Origin: Paraglomus occultum
Taxonomy: Eukaryota; Glomeromycota; Glomeromycetes; Paraglomerales; Paraglomeraceae
Length of the DNA stretch: 25,952 nucleotides
Direction of reading: 5' to 3'
NCBI GenBank assembly: GCA_910592205.1
Contig: CAJVPJ010000407.1
Span: 1-25,952 of the forward strand
Below, piece after piece: positions 19,868 to 25,952 of this stretch. The first letter of the stretch is position 1, and each line of letters begins with the position of its first letter. The notes beneath the pieces are model-generated. The model ran no database searches. It was not told the origin of the DNA and saw only the letters and a program-made list of their open reading frames with translations. Both the position numbers and the translations under genes were made by a program.

Positions 19868-20165
19868 TAATATGATTGTAAGCAGCAACAACTTTTGAAC
19901 TATCGATTGAAAAATAATGTTAATTATTAACAAAAAAAGTCTTTTCAGAAAGTTTAGCAATTGCTTCTCGGGCCTGTTTAATAGAACGGATTATCATTAT
20001 ACAGCGATTCACTTTCTAATCACAAGACGGTTATCAAAAATATCGTTGCAACCTTTATTGGCTTGTGAACTTGAAAGCTTGGACTCACCGTTACGTTTGT
20101 TATTGCTGTACCGTTAATACGGTAAACTATTTGTGCAGACAATCGTTGGTTAGAACACGACAATA

Positions 20166-21963
20166 CATGTCCAATGTAAGGTCTAATTCTTCACCATAAA
20201 TGAGGTGTTTACCGTCCGCAGTGTTGACGCTGTAAGAAAACATGTTTTTATCGGCAACAACCGAAACCAAAGACCTTATCCAGCTTGTAATGCTTAGTCC
20301 AATATAAATTTAAAAACTCATTGTAAAAGAAAACTCGCTTGACGGTTTGTTGGACAAAACCTTAATTAAACCGTAGTGTTAGTATTTCTAAATCATGGAA
20401 AACTTTATAACGGCCTGAATTAACATGTATACGTTCTGTTCCATATATATTGTTGACAAATTTCTTCGTATTAATACTTTGGTGCGGTTGTAAATAATGA
20501 GAAAAAAGAGTTCTTAGGGTCTATAGAAATGAACTCTGATGGACATTGTCAGGACAATATCTTGGGTGTTTGGTTTTACGATATACCCGGCTATTGACTG
20601 GTTTTCTTTTTTAGGAAATTTTTAATCTACGATGATACTGTCAGAAAGTAACGGAAATGGTAATGTTTAAGAATCAGCCCCTTTCGAGCGAATGCGGATC
20701 GAATGTAAGAAGCTTGTCGGTCTTCGTATTCCGACTACCGCAGATATCATACGGAAATAATAACAATGGCAGTTATTGTGCATCCAACAGTTATTATGTG
20801 ACGAAAGTATATTATTCGATTTTGATCATTAATAAATGACTAATCAGGTTATTGCAAAAATTCGGTTTGGGAAATGCACAATGGTAGTATTGTAAAAAAA
20901 AGGAGAATTTTTTCACTTGTAAACAATTGCTAGTTTCATCATCTGACATAATCGCCCCGTTGATAGCTGTTTCACTTTTTTGGACGAATAAACCCACGGC
21001 TGGTTGGGTGCTTGTATACTCGGGCTCGAATTTAATATATCTGCATATTAAATCAAAAGTGAGAAATGTGCTGCGTTGAATAGAATAGTTGGCAATATAC
21101 TGCAGATTTACTTACGTATATATAAACTAGAGCACCGATGTATAATGAATTGTGAAACGTTGGAGCGGGATTGATCGTAATTGTAATTGTGAAAGGCTTT
21201 TATGTAACCCCCAATTCTTCTCAATAATTACGGAACTTTTAATATGTGATCACACGCTATTTTAAGTATGATATTATTAGAATCAATTCCCGCTACATAT
21301 GGTGTTAAGTTACTCGATATAATTATAACCGCTAATCAGTGCAACAAACTATGTTGAACACATGAACGCCCTCCGGTATTCTCAATGCAAAGTAAAGAAA
21401 GAATCGGTACGCCGCGCGTTCTCACGACCACATCTTCACCAATAAACGAGCTCTCCCTAGAGGGGGTTTTTACGGACGTGCGCTGGGTTTTCCGTTGACT
21501 AGTTAATCTCACATGAAATCTATTTTAGAATTCGAAACTCACATCATATTGCAGCACGAGACGTCTGGGCGATAGCTGATGATGAGATTTGCAATAGTGA
21601 TTGGTTCTTGTACATAACTATTGTTATTGACTTGACTGACGGTAGTCAGATTTGTATGCGTTTTTATATATTTCTATACTGATTCGAATTAGCCAAATAA
21701 TTCAATGTTATATATCTTAGTTTAGAAAGACAATGATAATAGTAAATTTATTTTTAGTGATTTCGCATTCCGTGCATCGTAGTACGGGTAATTTAGTGGT
21801 CTTTCCACCCATTTGTTTCATTCCAATTCGGTCGATCGGCAGCAATCGGAATTTTTTGTCAATGAGCTTGCTATTTTAAGAGACGGCGGCATTATTTGCA
21901 CAAACACAGCCCTCCAAATATCAAGAGATGTCTTCTCTGGGAGACCACTGACGAACTGCATAT
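20166..21963. other. Intergenic region with unassigned short open frames
   Basis: No gene can be called. On the minus strand, frames of 50-65 codons without clear starts lie at about 20340-20122, 20780-20660 and 21100-20890. A GC-rich island at 21360-21500 is open on both strands, with a 37-codon ATG frame on plus (21385-21498, MQSKERIGTPRVLTTTSS...). By composition, frames of this length are expected by chance here, so I assign no function. Confidence 0.35.
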
Positions 21964-22308
21964 ATGAAATTGGTTTGTTCAGGCCTACCCGTCAGTGTCA
22001 TCAGCCATGTTCGTAATCAAGTCAGGTGAGCAGCTCTACTGAATCAAAAATATCCTCATCATCAAAGCATGCAGTCAGTGGTACAAAAACGAATATCGAA
22101 TGATTATTTCACCTGCCAGTAAAAATCATGGTAAGTCACATGACATGCTTGAATGGTGGGATTAGTTAAATTATGCGAAAAAGAAGCAATTCAAGGAGAA
22201 ATAGTCTGCCCTATCGATATAGCTCAGAGTACATTTAAAAATCCAGTACCGCAGAAGAATGAACTGTTTAATACACATATGGAAATAATTTTTGACAAAA
22301 GAAATTAG
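21964..22308 (+). CDS. Speculative small spliced gene, unknown function
   Basis: Exons 21964-22025, 22075-22130 and 22196-22308 join in frame to 76 codons, from ATG (MKLVCSGLPVSVISHVRNQV) to TAG (EIIFDKRN). The introns begin GTGAGC and GTAAGT and end GCAG and CAAG, but at 49 and 65 bases they are shorter than the 70-100-base introns seen elsewhere in the window. No family, signal peptide or domain is recognised. Flexible splicing in AT-rich DNA can produce such models by chance. Confidence 0.18.
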
Positions 22309-24769
22309 TGCCGAGGCTACAACAAATTTCTTTTTTGTTTGATTATCAGTACTAAAAACTTTAATGTGATATGAATGATGGCTCTAAATAAAAAATAGAG
22401 CGTCAGGGCGAGACTATAATTTGTTTAAACAAGTGATGGATAAAAATACAAGTTTACGGACTTTGACCTTTGCAAGTCTTTGCAGTAGCTTTCACTAACT
22501 ATCTCGTGTCTGATACATTTCAAGACAAATCAATATTGTATTTCAAAACAAATGGGATGTGACAAAATGCGCGTTTATCTTTAATCTTTCTTCTTACATG
22601 AATTATGTATACGACTTTTGCCAACACTATGTAAGCCGTCCCAAAGACCCATTTAACTCGGCATTTTCGGCTATTCCAATATCAGCCAGTCAATTTTGTT
22701 ATATATAAATATAATAATTAAGGTAACCTGCATAAAAACTAACTGTATGATGCCGATGTTTGTAATTTAGCAATATAATCAAGATTTGTATTATTATTCA
22801 CAAACATCCGAACCTAGATATATGCTATTCATGTGTTTCAACATACGCGTCTCACGAAAATCTTGCTAGCGTTAATGTTTATTGCGTCAATCACATGTTA
22901 TAATTATTAAGCAATTCATGGTTTTTACGTAAGCTGTTATTTTATGGCTAAAATCATCGCGTGCGGACTGAAACAATAATCAATCTGTATGTAAAGCCTA
23001 AATGTAATAGACTGGAAGCGTAAGAGAACTTACACTATACGTTTTGGATAAGTAATTGGAATGTGGGACTTACAAAATATGAGTAAAGTACTTGCACACA
23101 TCGGGAACATAAGATAACGTGGAATCAGACCATGCATCCGTATTATATCTCCAAGGCTTCAAACAGACTAGTTAATTAGGTGGTAAGATAACAGATTACG
23201 ATCCAATGAAAACGTTCGTTCGCGTAATTTGTCGTTAAGTAACGTATGGCTCGAATAATTCAACAAGATCTCCTCACTATGCAGTTCACCCAAAACACTC
23301 CAATTCGCCATCCAACATTAAGACTGGCAGCACGTTTCCCCCGAATTGTCTCTATTACCATGACAGAGAAAAGCCCAGTTGAAACGATCCATCAGTGGGG
23401 GGGGGGTATGCTGAGATTACTTTGCACGAGCCTTAATGAAAGTGGAAACTAATAACTCAAACATGCGTTACGTCACTTATTCAACCCAAATAGTTTTCCC
23501 AAACTGGGAACATTCTTCAATTCTGTGAAAGTCCCGTTTTTATCCAGTTCACTCGGCTTCTCGCACACACACATAAAGAGAGAGAGATGGTATTGTCGAC
23601 CCCCGCCACACAGCCGCACAGCCCTACTGCTTCTCTCTCGACTCGGCTTAACCGAGGAGATTATGCTCAAATCTAACTTCGACATTGTCCAAGTAATACA
23701 GTTCAGTACTGCGAAGTGCTACATGGGTGATCCAGTAATGAAGAATACTTATTATTCGTGCACTCGGCATGATTTCGGAACTATCAAATGAAAATATATA
23801 CAGCGTTAATATAATAGATTCGTATAGTACCGTAAACCCGTCCTTCCCGGTGTGCTATGTATATGTTATTCTAAAAGATTTGGCTGAATAGTTTGATTCC
23901 CTTTTTGAAAATAAAAAAAATTGCTTACTGGACGTACTCTGAATCCGGGAATAATGTTTTTAGTGAGCTTGCTTAACATGATCAGATCGTCTCTTCGGGA
24001 TCACGGCGATAGACGATTCATCATATTGTAACGAATGTGATGATTCTTTTTGAGGTGTGAATAAGGACAACTACAATGACTTGTCTGGACGTAAATGGAA
24101 AGCGAGATCAAAAAGTTAAAGCGCGATCAAGACAGCATGCAGTAAATATTTAACACGTATAACCTTACCAGAGATACGAAACAAAAACGCACGAGATATC
24201 CAATCTGCATATTCAGGAAATAAGAGGAGAATTAGAACAGTTATTTCCTTCGCCCACCAGATAGAAATTGTGCCTCCATCAGCTAAATCTGCTGGGTCAT
24301 TAGTATAATCAATATTTCATGAGCTATATCTATCTGTTCTCTGTCGTGTCGCAAAATATTAACCAAAGTTTTTTTTTCCTCACGAATTATGATTTGCCGT
24401 TCAAGTTACAATGTCAAACAAGGTAATTCACATGTCGCTTCGAGTGTACCCAATAAAACGACACTTTCGAATGTGCATCTTCAGCAGGATCGTTGCGTCT
24501 TTACTTCTCCAAACTCCTCGCTTTAGTTTGTCTCCTCAACACATCCACTCTAGTTTTTCCCTTCGCCCCAGTTTCTCCAAATCGTTGTCTCATCTGCTCT
24601 CCCGCACAGCTTCGTACCTTGCATCTGTTTTTTACCGAGTTCGACAAACGTTATTCCGTTTTGTTCTACGGTTTTAATGCATTAAATATTGCGTGGCTTG
24701 AACGGCATCAATGACGTGACATGATCTCCGATAATTATGCAGATCAAACCGAACCTTTTTGAACCGAGA
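22309..24769. other. Intergenic region, no confident gene
   Basis: AT-rich DNA with a run of 10 G at 23397-23406, a CA/GA microsatellite at about 23563-23588, a CTCGG-CTTAA-CCGAG inverted repeat near 23642-23657, and a pyrimidine-rich stretch at 24490-24610. An ATG frame of 68 codons (23246-23452) runs through the G-run, and one of 88 codons (24411-24677) is mostly the pyrimidine-rich stretch. Neither looks like a known protein. Confidence 0.4.
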
Positions 24770-25380
24770 TGTTTATTTTACAAAAGGTTCAAAAGAACCA
24801 ACTGTATCTCAAGTTTCATACACGTATGCTGCGCTTAATAACCATTGACGATCCGAGGGTTTACTACAAAAACAGAGAAAAAGAGAGACAAAGCTGGCGA
24901 ATCATTCAATAATGATTAGTGAACGCAAATTGCGTCGATTACAGAATGGCTACCAATCAGACCCGTTCTCGGAAATTTACACCACTGTACCAAACACACG
25001 TTCTAACTCGATTGATGGATGCTGATGGATCTAGACCGTCCCCCAAATGTCTCGGCAAGCAGAACCATTGAGATAGTGGTAGACTACATTCTCGGCCGGA
25101 TCAAGGAGGTTTTTCAGGGAACGAATTGCGAGCAAGGTGAACGAGTTATTTCCGAGGTGCGCGTTCACAAAACACCTTAATGCTGATATGAAACCTTGAC
25201 AATTATAGTGGATTAATGACAAATGTTACTTAACCCGGGAATAAGCAGATTTTTCGCTATTTCTGATGACGCCAATGAAAACCAATTATGGGAATAGACA
25301 AATATAAAGATCAGTGGGGATTGGATTAACGCAACTCTTATGGAGTACGTAACCGACTGCTGTCAGACACTAGAATTATT
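24770..25380 (-). other. Possible minus-strand gene fragment with helical-repeat look
   Basis: The minus-strand frame 25194-25031 reads like an alpha-helical repeat (ISALRCFVNAHLGNNSF, then LLAIRSLKNLLDPAENVVY) and has higher GC than its flanks. Another open stretch lies upstream (25370-25225). Downstream there is a strong pyrimidine tract ending TTTTTGTAG (about 24855), a short open frame, and AATAAA on the minus strand near 24772. I could not join these pieces with consistent phases, and the armadillo-like impression is not proof of a family. Confidence 0.2.
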
Positions 25381-25798
25381 AGTAATTGTTCACAAATCAA
25401 TTATTTGATCAGTTGCGCTCATCCATTCAAGACACAAAGAGTTGCATTGATTTGTTTGTAATTACTATTACCGAATACCCTATGTGACAATTTAATATTA
25501 AATATTGGTAATACGTATTTTAATGTTGGGCGAATATACTGATAGACGAAAAGAATTTTTATGCAACGTGTCACACGACGTTTCGTACGAGCTTTAATTT
25601 TTTTTCTAGTGTTGAGTGGGAAATAAAATAGGGGAGAGGGGAACAAACGTCACATAATATATGCTAATACTAATACATGATAAACATTAACCACACGGGG
25701 CTTAGTGTCATACGTTTATTAAGTTTCATTTGGGGTATTTTATATTTATACATGTAACTTGGGTCAAAGCTTATTAATCCATCCTAACCAGGCTCAAT

Positions 25799-25909
25799 AT
25801 GGTTAACGGCCCTATTGTTTGTGATCATTGTAGGGAAAGAAAGCAGCGTTTCAGGCTGTTTGGCGGCGGTCACAAAGGAACGTGTTTTTTGCAAAATGGA
25901 ATTTGTTGA
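25799..25909 (+). CDS. Short ATG frame with Zn-cluster-like motif (possible first exon)
   Basis: Thirty-six codons from ATG to TGA contain CDHCRERKQRF. In fungal Zn(II)2Cys6 regulators the first half is C-x2-C-x6-C with a basic Arg/Lys core; here the third Cys position is Phe. Two further Cys follow (GTCFLQNGIC) with spacing that does not complete the motif. It could be a first exon (GTAGGG follows CDHC), a decayed gene or chance. The window ends 43 bases further on. Confidence 0.2.
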   Translation: MVNGPIVCDHCRERKQRFRLFGGGHKGTCFLQNGIC

Positions 25910-25952
25910 GGTCATTTGATGCCATTTCTAGTGCAGCCATCAAAAAACTACT

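Larger units (their letters stand above)
16930..20165 (+). repeat. Segmental duplication, copy B (HMG locus B)
   Basis: This is the partner of 8985-12285, with the same order of blocks (see landmarks there). Compared with A it carries an internal second copy of the GTCTAC..GAATTCTGTAG block and an insertion at the 3' end of the HMG gene, and lacks about 260 bases between the ATATTGCGTA and GACCTGTAAAACT blocks. Its recognisable left edge lies just right of the MITE-like element; the right edge is near 20165. Both edges are estimates by eye. Confidence 0.75.

Noticed and set aside
12990-20262. Possible extension of the A/B duplication to minus-strand frames at 13000 and 20240, both with CAACAACCG and nearby bases alike
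   Set aside because: Similarity covers only some 30-40 bases, does not continue on either side and does not keep a common reading frame; probably chance.
1-25952. tRNA, rRNA, CRISPR or prokaryotic operon signals
   Set aside because: No tRNA B-box with a fitting acceptor stem, no rRNA-like sequence and no regularly spaced repeats were seen; introns and poly(A) signals point to a eukaryote.

Overview
The window looks like nuclear DNA of an arbuscular mycorrhizal fungus (Glomeromycotina, most likely Rhizophagus or a close relative). The DNA is AT-rich, genes carry short GT-AG introns, and two intronless genes encode MATA_HMG-type HMG-box proteins of the kind that is strongly expanded in Rhizophagus. 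The species assignment is inferred from family resemblance; no search was run.

Left part (1-6513) is the gene-dense part. It holds the last three exons of a probable tail-anchored cytochrome b5-like gene (+, ends 364). Next comes a complete, apparently intronless gene for a Tpr/Mlp-type nuclear-basket coiled-coil protein (+, 706-5136). A multi-exon gene on the minus strand (6513 down to 5481) points towards it and encodes a probable secreted, Ser/Thr-rich, C-terminally anchored protein of unknown family.

Middle part (about 8985-20165) is organised around a tandem segmental duplication. Each copy carries one HMG-box gene (A 10894-11730, B 18629-19453), about 1.7-1.9 kb of still alignable upstream DNA, a matching core promoter, and several hundred bases of alignable 3' DNA. 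The copies are separated by about 4.6 kb of unique AT-rich spacer. That spacer holds a possible minus-strand gene end, a broken small reading frame, a cluster of TTTGCATAA repeats that looks like the end of a pogo-type transposon, and a 178-bp MITE-like element with a TA target duplication next to the left edge of copy B.

Right part (20166-25952) has no gene that can be called with confidence. It holds several short open frames, some with splice-like signals, and a Zn-finger-like start codon frame near the right edge. The most rewarding signal in the window is the paired HMG loci: coding and noncoding parts have been kept in parallel, one copy has lost its C-terminal end through a small palindromic insertion, and a noncoding element is present once in A and twice in B.
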